From: Lactobacillaceae bacterium UBA5807
Lineage (GTDB): Bacteria; Bacillota; Bacilli; Lactobacillales; Lactobacillaceae
Assembly: GCA_002418005.1 (NCBI GenBank)
Contig: DIDF01000079.1
Location: 1 to 23,997 of the forward strand
Direction of reading: 5' to 3'
Length of the DNA stretch: 23,997 nucleotides
Positions 5,848 through 13,604 of this stretch are shown here, one piece after another. A program made the translations under genes and the position numbers. Each line of letters begins with the position of its first letter. Position 1 is the stretch's first letter. The notes below the pieces were generated by a model. That model searched no databases. It saw only the letters and a program-made list of their open reading frames with translations, and was not told where the DNA came from.

Positions 5848-5876
5848 ACTATATCTTTGTTTGAAAGCGCTGTCAA
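5848..5876 (-). promoter_or_regulatory. Promoter of the small RNA candidate
   Basis: TTGACA (5871-5876) and TATAGT (5848-5853) with a 17-bp spacer give a near-consensus SigA promoter inside a non-coding region. Confidence 0.7.
5862..5875. promoter_or_regulatory. cre box (CcpA site) over the -35 region
   Basis: TGAAAGCGCTGTCA fits the catabolite-responsive element consensus TGWAANCGNTNWCA at all fixed positions. It overlaps the -35 and the upstream half of the spacer, a position where CcpA normally represses when preferred sugars are present. Confidence 0.65.
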
Positions 5877-5887
5877 GCTTAAGAAAC

Positions 5888-5920
5888 AAAAAATACTAAC
5901 CAAATAAATTGGCTAGTATG
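5888..5920 (-). terminator. Terminator of the TagH-like gene
   Basis: On the minus strand ATACTAGCCAA, loop TTTAT, TTGGTTAGTAT, then TTTTT form an 11-bp stem with one wobble pair, 7 bases after the stop codon. Confidence 0.88.
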
Positions 5921-5926
5921 AACATC

Positions 5927-6997
5927 CTATTTGCCAATTAACGTCAAGATATGTGATGGATGTAACAATACTGAAGGATCAGTTATAACATGAGCAATTG
6001 AATACCCAGAAAAATTAACTAAGCAGAAAAAGACCACGGCCAGCAAAACAACAATTGTCAAAAGAAAATTACCTTTAGACAATTTTTCACTGATCACTGA
6101 ACCATAAAAACGTTTATGAATTTTTGCAGGGATGCGTTTATCTTCAGGATTAGCTTTTTGTTCTTCAGCAACTACTTTTTGTTGGTATTTTTCAATACTA
6201 AAATTTTCCTGAATATTCTTCTTTTTGCGTTGAAAATCCTTTTTTTCTTTCTTACTAAGCTTCTTAAACCATTCAGTAAATTCATGGTACTTATCGGCAA
6301 CAACATTGGTCTCACCAACCATTTTAAGTTCACCATAATTAATCCAGGCAACTTTATCACAAAGCATTCTGATTTGCTTCAAGGAATGGCTGACAAATAT
6401 AATGGTTTTACCTTCTTTTTTAAAATCATTCATTTTATCAACACATTTTTGGTAAAAAGTATCATCACCGACTGATAATGCCTCATCCACAATTAAAATA
6501 TCTGGATTAATATGAACAGCAATCGCAAATCCTAATCGTGATTTCATACCACTTGAATAACTTTTAACTGGCTGATCAACGAAATCGCCAATATCAGCAA
6601 AAGAGATAATATCTGGCATTAAAACATCAATCTGCTTATTGGTTAACCCTTGCATTAGTGATTTAAGGCGAATATTTTCTCTGCCAGTTAAATTATTTCT
6701 AAGACCAGCTCTGATAGCAACAATCGACGTATCTCCACGAACGTCAACATAACCAGTAGTTTGGGGAATTATCCCAGAAATAATGTTAGATAAAGTGGAT
6801 TTCCCAGATCCATTAACTCCAATCAAGCCTAAGGTTTCTCCTGGTTCAATGGTGAGTGAAATACCCATTAAAGACCAAAAGTGAGGAACATTATTATTGG
6901 AAAGTGAAAAGAATGATCGGAGTTTTTCGGACTGCGTTTTAAACAAGTCGTATTCTTTGGTAACATTTTCGACTTTAACTTTATAAGTTTCTTCCAT
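5927..6997 (-). CDS. tagH: Teichoic acid export ABC transporter, ATP-binding subunit (TagH-like)
   Basis: The 356-residue protein is a complete ABC ATPase with a C-terminal extension. Walker A is GVNGSGKST (60-68), the signature is YSSGM (147-151), Walker B is ILIVDE (167-172) and the switch histidine is in FVSHS (201-205). The N-terminal QSEKLRSFF region and the shape of the nucleotide-binding domain fit the TagH/RfbE group, which powers export of wall teichoic acid or O-antigen. After a charged helical linker (244-300) comes one membrane segment (311-329) and a short outside tail, as in Gram-positive TagH. The start is ATG 6997, eight bases after GGAG; an earlier in-frame ATG at 7015 has no binding site. 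The partner permease TagG is not next to it. The adjacent glucosaminidase genes agree with an envelope role. Confidence 0.85.
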   Translation of the reverse strand: MEETYKVKVENVTKEYDLFKTQSEKLRSFFSLSNNNVPHFWSLMGISLTIEPGETLGLIGVNGSGKSTLSNIISGIIPQTTGYVDVRGDTSIVAIRAGLRNNLTGRENIRLKSLMQGLTNKQIDVLMPDIISFADIGDFVDQPVKSYSSGMKSRLGFAIAVHINPDILIVDEALSVGDDTFYQKCVDKMNDFKKEGKTIIFVSHSLKQIRMLCDKVAWINYGELKMVGETNVVADKYHEFTEWFKKLSKKEKKDFQRKKKNIQENFSIEKYQQKVVAEEQKANPEDKRIPAKIHKRFYGSVISEKLSKGNFLLTIVVLLAVVFFCLVNFSGYSIAHVITDPSVLLHPSHILTLIGK

Positions 6998-7067
6998 TCT
7001 TAATCTCCATTTCAAATTAAGTAGTTAAGACCACACCATTGCATTATAGCAAAAATGAATTATAAAA

Positions 7068-7099
7068 AAAGGCCCTAAAGTTTAAATTTTAGAACCTTT
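7068..7099 (-). terminator. Terminator of the 7098-7929 glucosaminidase gene
   Basis: On the minus strand AAAGGTTCTAAA and TTTAGGGCCTTT (7088-7099, 7068-7079) form a 12-bp stem with two G-T pairs, followed by T's. It begins at the stop codon. Confidence 0.85.
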
Positions 7100-7929
7100 A
7101 ATTATCTTTACTTCTTTCAATAATTTGTTCAAATTGATTTTCAAAAAGAATAGTTCTTTTTTGTTGCGTAGCCTCTTTTAAAATGCTCAGAGAAGACTGT
7201 GGCAATTTAATTTCAGGTAAAACCGTTACTTTTGAAGTTTTGGCTTTAAAATTCTTATTTTGAACCACATTAGGAGAAACTACCTGCGCGGCTGCAGCTG
7301 CTTTAGGGTGAAAAACAGTGACTTTCACCGGAGAAGATTCATCAACCTGAGAAAATTCAACGTTATTACCATTACTAGTATCCAAAGCCTTCAAATGATA
7401 TTTGGAAATCATGTGATTTAATTTAATTCCATAATTCATATCGGTAGCATAGGTTTGCGACAAAGACATTGCTGCTTCACTGGCATCCATTGTATTTGTC
7501 GTCCAAGCACCAGAATAATATTGAGGGTTATCAGTAGTCCCATTTTTTAAAAGCCGTGCATTATCGGCAATGGAATCCCGAATTGTTGGATAACTTCTAA
7601 AATCAGCATCAGTCATGTAATGTTTTCCATTAGAAGTATATTCACCCGTTGGAAATTCTATTGAGTTACCTTTATATGATCCCTTTATACCAAAGTAATT
7701 ATTGGCTTGAACAGATAAATCAGATTGACCAAAGTCACTTTCAATAATTGCCTGAGCCATCATAACTGAAGGATAAAGATGATTCTGGTCACAAACGCTC
7801 ACAACTGGTTCTTTTAAAGTCGGTCTCAGTGGAGGCCGAAACTCTTTGACTTCCAAATAAAAGTGCCCAGGACAGCACAAAAGCGCCCATGAGCGCTCGA
7901 GTTAAAATGTGCTTTAAATTTTGTTTCAA
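7098..7929 (-). CDS. Secreted GH73-type glucosaminidase with a frameshift behind the signal peptide
   Basis: The catalytic part is intact: LYPSVMMAQAIIESDFGQS, with the expected catalytic Glu, then NYFGIKG, matches N-acetylglucosaminidase domains of family 73 that cut peptidoglycan glycan strands. A low-complexity tail follows (PKAAAAAQVV). The export signal lies in another frame. From TTG 7929, eight bases after AGGAG, one reads MKQNLKHILTRALMGAFVLS and on to an SQRVSA cleavage-like end (46 codons), stopping at TGA 7789. Dropping one A of the AAAA at 7812-7815 joins the two into one 276-residue preprotein. The only start in the catalytic frame (TTG 7880) has no binding site and gives a senseless N-terminus. 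The gene is therefore broken, phase-variable or affected by a base error. The intact paralogue is at 8037-8990. Confidence 0.8.
7812..7815 (-). other. Likely frameshift site (run of four A)
   Basis: The signal-peptide frame reads GAC TTT AAA AGA and the catalytic frame reads TTA AAA GAA. Removing one A gives D-F-K-E-P, which continues smoothly into the catalytic domain. The shift could in principle lie anywhere between here and the TGA at 7789. Confidence 0.6.
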
Positions 7930-7963
7930 AACTAAAACTCCTTTATATCGAAAATTCCATTAC

Positions 7964-7979
7964 AGCGATTATAATCGCT
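7964..7979. promoter_or_regulatory. Perfect 16-bp palindrome containing the -10 of the 7098-7929 gene
   Basis: AGCGATTATAATCGCT is identical to its own reverse complement and contains TATAAT on both strands. For the minus-strand glucosaminidase, TTGTTA (7990-7995) stands 16 bp upstream of the TATAAT at 7968-7973. It is a likely promoter with an operator laid over the -10. Confidence 0.5.
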
Positions 7980-8036
7980 ACTTTAAAATTAACAACATAA
8001 TTAATTAATTCTTACAATTTTTATAAAAGCGAAAGA

Positions 8037-8990
8037 TCAAAACTTTAGGGCAGACGAGCAAACCCAAAACCTTTGAGATTTGTCACTACTATAAAATCTT
8101 ATGCGATACCAGTCTGTACTGCTGCCAGATTTTTCAGCTTTCAAATCAACATATACCCAAACAGGTGATTTGATACCCAGCTGAGTCCATGTATAATGCT
8201 GTTCGTTTTTGCTTGTTCCCTGCACATGATTATATACGAAATATTTATCATATGACTTTGAAAGTGAAACAGCTTTATTACTCTTATAAGGCAAATATTT
8301 TACCGTTGACAGCGATGGTGAACTAACCGCAACAACTTTCTTAACTTTGACATCTTTAGAATCCTTTGGCACTACTACGGGTTTTGAAACAGAAGTGCTC
8401 CCCGTAGATTTACCATCAAGAATTTTGTTCAGACCATATAATTGAATCAAGGAAATCAATGAACTGCCATAATTAGGAGCTGTTGCATAAGTGCCAGTTA
8501 AGGCATTTGCGGCACTTTCATAAGTTGGAGCATTTTCTTTCCAGGTGCCTGAATAATATTTAGGGTCCCAACTAGTTCCATATCGCAATGTTTGTCCATT
8601 ATCAGCAAAAGAAGCATAAGCGCTAGGATATTTCCTAAAACTAGCATTAATATTTTCCATTTGGCCGTTCTTAGTATATTCGACTGTTGGCATCTGAACA
8701 GATTGGCCATTATAAGCGCCTTTAATTCCAAAGAAATTATTAGCTTCTTTAGTCAAAGTACTTTGGCCCCAATCACTTTCCAAAGCGGCCTGAGCCATCA
8801 TTACGGATGCATAAAGTCGGTACTTGGAAGCTGCTTTTTGAACATCACTTTTGTAATGACTAATGAAAACGGTATGTACGTCACTGGCTGCACCAGCAGC
8901 TTCAGGTCCCCTCAAATCATTAACTCCAGCTGTAAAGCCTAACAATGCTCCCCCGAGCAAAGCAATACAGCATTTTAATAACTTATTCAC
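8037..8990 (-). CDS. Secreted GH73-type glucosaminidase with C-terminal SH3-like domain
   Basis: The 317-residue preprotein has a signal peptide (MNKLLKCCIALLGGALLGFT and on to about residue 35). A family 73 glucosaminidase domain of about 150 residues follows, with LYASVMMAQAALESDWGQS and catalytic Glu71, then NNFFGIKG, GTSWDPKYYSGTW and YATAPNYG. After a lysine/serine-rich linker, the last 75 residues (about 240-317; YDKYFVYNHV, VWVYVDL, DWYRIRF, FWVCSSALKF) look like a bacterial SH3/GW-type wall-binding domain. It should cut peptidoglycan in growth or separation. I prefer GTG 8990, because GAGGTGA lies 5-6 bases before it; an in-frame GTG at 8999 overlaps that binding site. The upstream WalR-like box suggests control by the WalKR wall stress system. 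Confidence 0.9.
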   Translation of the reverse strand: MNKLLKCCIALLGGALLGFTAGVNDLRGPEAAGAASDVHTVFISHYKSDVQKAASKYRLYASVMMAQAALESDWGQSTLTKEANNFFGIKGAYNGQSVQMPTVEYTKNGQMENINASFRKYPSAYASFADNGQTLRYGTSWDPKYYSGTWKENAPTYESAANALTGTYATAPNYGSSLISLIQLYGLNKILDGKSTGSTSVSKPVVVPKDSKDVKVKKVVAVSSPSLSTVKYLPYKSNKAVSLSKSYDKYFVYNHVQGTSKNEQHYTWTQLGIKSPVWVYVDLKAEKSGSSTDWYRIRFYSSDKSQRFWVCSSALKF

Positions 8991-9020
8991 AAGTCTCACC
9001 TCGAAATAAAAAGATCCCTG

Positions 9021-9056
9021 ATACTATCTGGGCTGAATCATAACTTAAAGGTTACA
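9021..9056 (-). promoter_or_regulatory. Promoter with WalR-like box for the 8037-8990 glucosaminidase
   Basis: On the minus strand TGTAAC-CTTTA-AGTTAT (9040-9056) matches the WalR direct repeat TGTWAH-N5-TGTWAH in 11 of 12 positions. It covers a poor -35 (TTTAAG, 9044-9049) placed 17 bp from TAGTAT (9021-9026), the usual place for an activator on a weak promoter. An inverted repeat ACACT/AGTGT lies just upstream (9053-9068). Confidence 0.45.
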
Positions 9057-9152
9057 CTCATTTAAGTGTCGCACCCTAATAATACAAAATCTTTAAGATT
9101 TTTTAAAGGTCTTTCTGGTTAAATAGTAACGCAAATTGATAAAAAAATAAAT

Positions 9153-9194
9153 AAAAAACGGACTGGAACAAAAATAGATTTTTGTCCTAACCCG
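9153..9194 (-). terminator. Terminator of glmS
   Basis: On the minus strand CGGGTTAGGACAAAAA and TTTTTGTTCCAGTCCG (9179-9194, 9159-9174) form a 16-position stem with several G-T pairs and one mismatch, followed by six T's. Confidence 0.85.
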
Positions 9195-9214
9195 TCAGTT
9201 TATTAATTATTTAT

Positions 9215-11032
9215 CTATTCAACTGTGACACTTTTAGCTAAATTTCGTGGTTTATCAACATCTAATCCCTTATTAAGGCTAGTAAAGTAAGCAATTAATT
9301 GTGCCGGAACGACACTCAAAAGCGGTGTAATTAATTCGTTAATATCTGTGGTTACTATTGTATCTCCAGGTTGACTAAGACCTTGACGAACAATTGTCAA
9401 GGCTTGAGCCCCTCTGGACATAGTTTCCTGTAAATTACTTCTGGTTAAAGCAGCGGTTTTCTTTTGAGTAATTATCCCAACAACCGGAGTACCTTCTTCA
9501 ATTAAAGCAATTGTTCCGTGTTTTAACTCCCCAGAAGCAAACCCTTCAGCATGAACATATGAAATTTCCTTCAACTTAAGAGCTGCCTCAAGAGAAACAG
9601 TCTGGTCAATTCCTCTACCAATATAAAATGCTTTAGGAGCTTTAACAAAGTATTTCTTTGCAATATTCTCTATTCTGCCTTTATCATCGATAATGGCTTG
9701 CATACCGGTTGCAGCAAACCCTAATTGTTGTCTAATATCAAAGTCTTCGGCAATAGTCTGTTCTTTAATCTCTCCGAGTGCTTTGGCTAAAACAGCCTCA
9801 ACAGCAATTTGAGCTGTATAAGCCTTGGTAGAAGCAACAGAAATTTCTGGGCCAGCATGTAACAACAGAGTATAGGAGGCTTCTCTATATAGAGTAGAGT
9901 TTTCAACATTTGTAATGGTTAAACTAGGATAATCTTTCGCATTAACGTTAACCAAAACTTCACGACTATCAGCAGTTTCTCCACTTTGAGATAAAAAGAT
10001 AAAGAAAGGCTTTTTACTTAAAAGGGGATCATCATAGGCAAATTCAGAGGCAATGTGAACCTCGGTTGGAACGTGGGCAAGTTTTTCAAACATTTTCTTA
10101 CCTACCAGCCCAGCATGATAACTAGTACCAGCACCAACAATGTAAATTCTATCAGCTTGGTTTAAAGCCGAAAGCATTTTGTCATCAAAATTGGGTTCAC
10201 CAGATTCCTTGGTATAAGTTGATGCAATTTTTCTTAAAACATTTGGTTGTTCATCAATTTCTTTTAACATGTAATATGGATAAGTTCCCTTTTCGGTTTC
10301 CGAAGGGTCCATATCAACGTGAAACGGTTTGCGAGATACAGCATTGCCGTTTTGATCAATAATTTCTACAGAATTCGGCTTGATGGTTACCATTTCGCCA
10401 TCATGTAATGCCAAAAAATCATGAGTTACATCAAGCATTGCTGGAGCGTCAGAACAAACAACATTGCAACCATCGCCCAGGCCAACAAGGAGTGGGCTTT
10501 TACTTTTAGCAACATACAAAGTATCTGGATCAAGACTATCAATCATCAAGAAAGCATAAGAAGAACCTTCCAGCAATCCTAAAGTTTTCAAAAAAGCATC
10601 CCTAGTTGACAAATTTTGTGTTCTAACAAAATGGTCAACTAACTGAACAACAACTTCTGTATCAGTTTGACTAGCAAAGGTTGTGTCGCTTAAGTAAGTT
10701 GCTTTAAGTTCTTTATAATTTTCAATAACGCCATTATGCACTAAATAGAAACGATGATCTTCTGAAAATTGCGGATGAGCATTAGCAACACTGACAACTC
10801 CATGCGTAGCCCAGCGAGTATGGCCAATGCCAACGGAGCCGTGGACCTCAGGACCAACAGCTGCTTCAAGATTGCTAATATGGCCTTTTCTTTTAATCAG
10901 GTAATCATTACCCTGTAAATCATTTACATAAATACCTGCTGAATCATAACCACGGTATTCAAGCTTCTCCAAACCTTTCAGCAAGATTTGAACCGCATTA
11001 TCATTTCCGGTTACTCCTACAATTCCACACAT
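9215..11032 (-). CDS. glmS: Glutamine-fructose-6-phosphate aminotransferase
   Basis: GlmS makes glucosamine-6-phosphate from fructose-6-phosphate and glutamine, the entry step to UDP-GlcNAc for peptidoglycan and teichoic acids. The 605-residue length is typical. The N-terminal glutaminase domain starts MCGIVG with nucleophile Cys2 and carries YRGYDSAG, GHTRWATHG and HNGVIENY. Two SIS sugar-isomerase domains follow (GAGTSYHAG, SQSGETADS, then SVASTKAYT and EGFASGELKHG), and the end is DKPRNLAKSVTVE, as in the family. GGAG stands eight bases before ATG 11032. The leader is only about 60 nt, so no glmS ribozyme of the kind known from Bacillus can be present. It lies downstream of glmM but is separated from it by a terminator and a promoter. 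Confidence 0.98.
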   Translation of the reverse strand: MCGIVGVTGNDNAVQILLKGLEKLEYRGYDSAGIYVNDLQGNDYLIKRKGHISNLEAAVGPEVHGSVGIGHTRWATHGVVSVANAHPQFSEDHRFYLVHNGVIENYKELKATYLSDTTFASQTDTEVVVQLVDHFVRTQNLSTRDAFLKTLGLLEGSSYAFLMIDSLDPDTLYVAKSKSPLLVGLGDGCNVVCSDAPAMLDVTHDFLALHDGEMVTIKPNSVEIIDQNGNAVSRKPFHVDMDPSETEKGTYPYYMLKEIDEQPNVLRKIASTYTKESGEPNFDDKMLSALNQADRIYIVGAGTSYHAGLVGKKMFEKLAHVPTEVHIASEFAYDDPLLSKKPFFIFLSQSGETADSREVLVNVNAKDYPSLTITNVENSTLYREASYTLLLHAGPEISVASTKAYTAQIAVEAVLAKALGEIKEQTIAEDFDIRQQLGFAATGMQAIIDDKGRIENIAKKYFVKAPKAFYIGRGIDQTVSLEAALKLKEISYVHAEGFASGELKHGTIALIEEGTPVVGIITQKKTAALTRSNLQETMSRGAQALTIVRQGLSQPGDTIVTTDINELITPLLSVVPAQLIAYFTSLNKGLDVDKPRNLAKSVTVE

Positions 11033-11100
11033 GTTATTTTCTCCTTAAACCAAATTGGTATATACAGAATATTTACTTACGTCTTTCATATAACACGTAT

Positions 11101-11129
11101 AATTTACTCAACTCTAATCAATTTGTCAA
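11101..11129 (-). promoter_or_regulatory. Candidate promoter of glmS
   Basis: TTGACA (11124-11129) is followed after 17 bp by TAAATT (11101-11106), a 4-of-6 match to the -10 consensus. Confidence 0.45.
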
Positions 11130-11173
11130 TTAAAAGTCTCAAATGGTATACATATTTTTAAAATTTTAAAAAT

Positions 11174-11212
11174 TAAAAAGACTAACTATTTTTATGAAAA
11201 GTAGTTAGTCTT
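11174..11212 (-). terminator. Terminator of the cdaA-cdaR-glmM operon
   Basis: On the minus strand AAGACTAACTA and TAGTTAGTCTT (11202-11212, 11179-11189) pair perfectly over 11 bp and are followed by TTT, AA and further T's. Confidence 0.85.
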
Positions 11213-11259
11213 ATTTGTTAATTATTTTCAAAATAAGTACAGGTGCGCTCTAATTCAAG

Positions 11260-12612
11260 CTATTCGATCCCTACTTCTTTTTTCACAACATCCGCAATCC
11301 GATCGGTATATTTATTGACCAATTCATTTGTCGGCGCTTCAGTCATAACTCTTAAAAGAGGTTCGGTTCCACTAGGTCGTACTAATACTCGACCATCACC
11401 ATCCATCTCTTTTTCAACCAAAGAAATAACCTTTTGAATTTCAGGATTTTTCATAGCTGCTTTTTTATCCGCAACCTTAACATTAACTAATTTTTGCGGA
11501 AACTTTTGAACTTCATTTGCTAATTCAGATAACTTTTTGCCTGTTTTTTTCATAATTGAAAGCAACTGTAAACTAGTAAGCATCCCGTCACCAGTTGTAT
11601 TGAAATCAAGAAAAACAATATGGCCAGATTGTTCACCGCCCAGGTTATAGCCACCCTCATTCATTTTTTCAACTACATAACGGTCACCAACCTGGGTTTT
11701 TACACTATGAAGTCCATTCTTGGCCATTGCCTTGTACATCCCCATGTTGCTCATCACAGTAGTAACAATGGTATCTTTCTTTAACCTGCCACGCTGGGAC
11801 ATGTAATTACCACAAATAAACATAATTTTATCGCCATCAACTATCTGACCGTTTTCATCAACAGCAATACAACGATCACCATCACCATCAAAAGCAACCC
11901 CAACTTGGGCACCATTTTTAACAACAAAATCTTGAAGCTGTTTAGGATGCGTTGAGCCCACATTATCATTTATATTCAAACCATCTGGATTAGTAGCGAG
12001 AGTCTGATATTCGATTCCTAAATCTGCGTATAAAGTGCTAACTAGTTTACTAGTAGCCCCATTGGCTGCATCAACGCAAATTCTCAAGCCTGACAAATCA
12101 TCATTATTGATCGTCTGTTCAAGAAAATGAATATACTTTTGGCTTCCTTCCAAAAAGTCACTTACTGTACCGAGTCCCTTTGCAGCTGGACGAGGAAGAG
12201 TATCTGTAGGCTTTTCTAAAATACCTTCAATCTCTTCTTCAAGAGAATCAGAAAGCTTATACCCATCTGATCCAAAAAATTTAATACCATTGTATTCCAC
12301 TGGATTATGAGAAGCGGTGATCATTACACCAGCATCCGCATCTTGGTTCCTTACTAAGTACGCCACTCCAGGAGTAGTAATTATTCCTAAATTTAAAACT
12401 TCAATTCCAACAGAAAGCAAACCAGCAATTAATGCCTGTTCAAGCATTTGCCCCGAAATTCTTGTGTCTCTTGCAACTAATACTTGGGGCTGCTTACGCG
12501 AAGAGTGGGAAGTCAAAACAAAACCTCCCGCACGACCACATTTAAAGGCTAATTCAGGTGTAAGTTCTTTGTTTGCAACTCCTCTAACTCCATCGGTTCC
12601 AAAATATTTCAT
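11260..12612 (-). CDS. glmM: Phosphoglucosamine mutase
   Basis: GlmM converts glucosamine-6-phosphate to glucosamine-1-phosphate, the step after GlmS. At 450 residues it is full length. The N-terminus is MKYFGTDGVRG. The phosphoserine loop is TASHNP (99-104, active Ser101), the metal site is DGDGDR (242-247), the substrate loop is GEQSGH (326-331) and the phosphate-binding loop is RPSGTEP (412-418), all in the expected order. GAGGAG lies a few bases before the ATG. It is the last gene of the cdaA-cdaR-glmM operon, 26 bases after cdaR. This linkage is conserved in Firmicutes, where GlmM is reported to bind CdaA and lower c-di-AMP synthesis. Confidence 0.98.
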   Translation of the reverse strand: MKYFGTDGVRGVANKELTPELAFKCGRAGGFVLTSHSSRKQPQVLVARDTRISGQMLEQALIAGLLSVGIEVLNLGIITTPGVAYLVRNQDADAGVMITASHNPVEYNGIKFFGSDGYKLSDSLEEEIEGILEKPTDTLPRPAAKGLGTVSDFLEGSQKYIHFLEQTINNDDLSGLRICVDAANGATSKLVSTLYADLGIEYQTLATNPDGLNINDNVGSTHPKQLQDFVVKNGAQVGVAFDGDGDRCIAVDENGQIVDGDKIMFICGNYMSQRGRLKKDTIVTTVMSNMGMYKAMAKNGLHSVKTQVGDRYVVEKMNEGGYNLGGEQSGHIVFLDFNTTGDGMLTSLQLLSIMKKTGKKLSELANEVQKFPQKLVNVKVADKKAAMKNPEIQKVISLVEKEMDGDGRVLVRPSGTEPLLRVMTEAPTNELVNKYTDRIADVVKKEVGIE

Positions 12613-12638
12613 TTTAAAAACTCCTCGTTTTCGAATAT

Positions 12639-13604
12639 TTACTTTTTAGTTATTGTTACTTGAATATCTGAAGGATCAAAACCTTTGACATTGTTCAACT
12701 TGCTATCCAATTGAATATCTTTAGTCTTAGTATTTGTTACGCCACTTGTATCAACTTGAACAATTACAGATTTAATTTGGTCCAGTTGACTATTCGTTCC
12801 AAATACTCTTACTTTATTGATATTAGCTTTTAGAGAAAAACTACCACTTGAACTCGTTGTACCTTTAGGTTTTAACTTAATAGGCAGTTCTTTATTGTTA
12901 CCTGGCGTGATTGGTAATGACACATCAGCAGTTGCTGGCGTAATTACAACGTTAACGGTGTTTCCATTAGAATCAAGAGCTTCAATAATCGCCTGATTAT
13001 TAACATTGGAATTTTCATTTCTAGGAATATTTAGCTGAGCAACCACTCGATTAATTTGATTAATTTGGTTTAAAGCCCCAGTAATTTTAACGTTTTTAAC
13101 GTCCGTAGTTGGTTTACCAGCAACATACCCTGCAGCAATATTAGATTTATCAAAAGCAACTGAAATAGGGTAAGTTACTGTCTTTCTTGGTTGGATATCA
13201 ACATCAATCGTAGCAGGAGTAAATTGATACTTTAGTTCGCTATTCAATCCTTCCTGTTTAACCCTTACCCGATGTTTGCCAACTCCTAATTTTGATAAAT
13301 CAGCATAAGCCTTAAAGATTCGCGTATTGGCAGTCGTTGTCACCAAAGCAGATGGGCCAGTGATATGAATCTTTACTTTTTCAGGATAACCTGTGACAAA
13401 ATAGGAGTTACTGTCTACGCTAAGAGAGAGCGGAACCGAAAAAGAATCAGACTTATTGGCAGTCAAGGTTAAATGAGTACGATTGCCAAAAATCATTGAG
13501 TCGCTGTTCTTAGCCTGAGTGCCATTAACATACAAAAATAACAAGATTGTTATTACAAAAGACAAAACCAGGTAAGTCCAGTTACGCTTAAAATATTTTC
13601 TCAT
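12639..13604 (-). CDS. cdaR: CdaA regulatory protein CdaR (YbbR repeats)
   Basis: The 321-residue protein has one N-terminal membrane helix (YLVLSFVITILLFLYV, about residues 11-26). The rest is an extracellular part made of YbbR-type beta repeats of about 80-90 residues each, seen as recurring V-x-I-x-G-P/A turns such as KVKIHITGPSALV, NVKITGALNQI and KVRVFGTNSQL. CdaR sits in the membrane next to the cyclase CdaA and tunes its activity. The ATG overlaps the stop codon of cdaA (ATGA at 13601-13604), so the two are translationally coupled. glmM follows after 26 bases. Length and order match the conserved lactobacillus operon. Confidence 0.93.
   Translation of the reverse strand: MRKYFKRNWTYLVLSFVITILLFLYVNGTQAKNSDSMIFGNRTHLTLTANKSDSFSVPLSLSVDSNSYFVTGYPEKVKIHITGPSALVTTTANTRIFKAYADLSKLGVGKHRVRVKQEGLNSELKYQFTPATIDVDIQPRKTVTYPISVAFDKSNIAAGYVAGKPTTDVKNVKITGALNQINQINRVVAQLNIPRNENSNVNNQAIIEALDSNGNTVNVVITPATADVSLPITPGNNKELPIKLKPKGTTSSSGSFSLKANINKVRVFGTNSQLDQIKSVIVQVDTSGVTNTKTKDIQLDSKLNNVKGFDPSDIQVTITKK

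Noticed and set aside
5789..5850. Tiny ORF (ATG next to the -10, 16 codons) in the small RNA candidate
   Set aside because: Its ATG lies directly after the -10 and before the expected transcription start, and there is no binding site.
7770..7800. Programmed +1 frameshift at TTG-TGA-C, as in prfB
   Set aside because: There is no upstream SD-like stimulator and UUG to UGU is not a good slip; an indel in the A-run explains the frames more simply. Kept only as a note in the frameshift finding.
11033..11170. glmS ribozyme in the glmS leader
   Set aside because: The leader from the predicted start is about 60 nt and shows no ribozyme core; the promoter-to-terminator space is too short.
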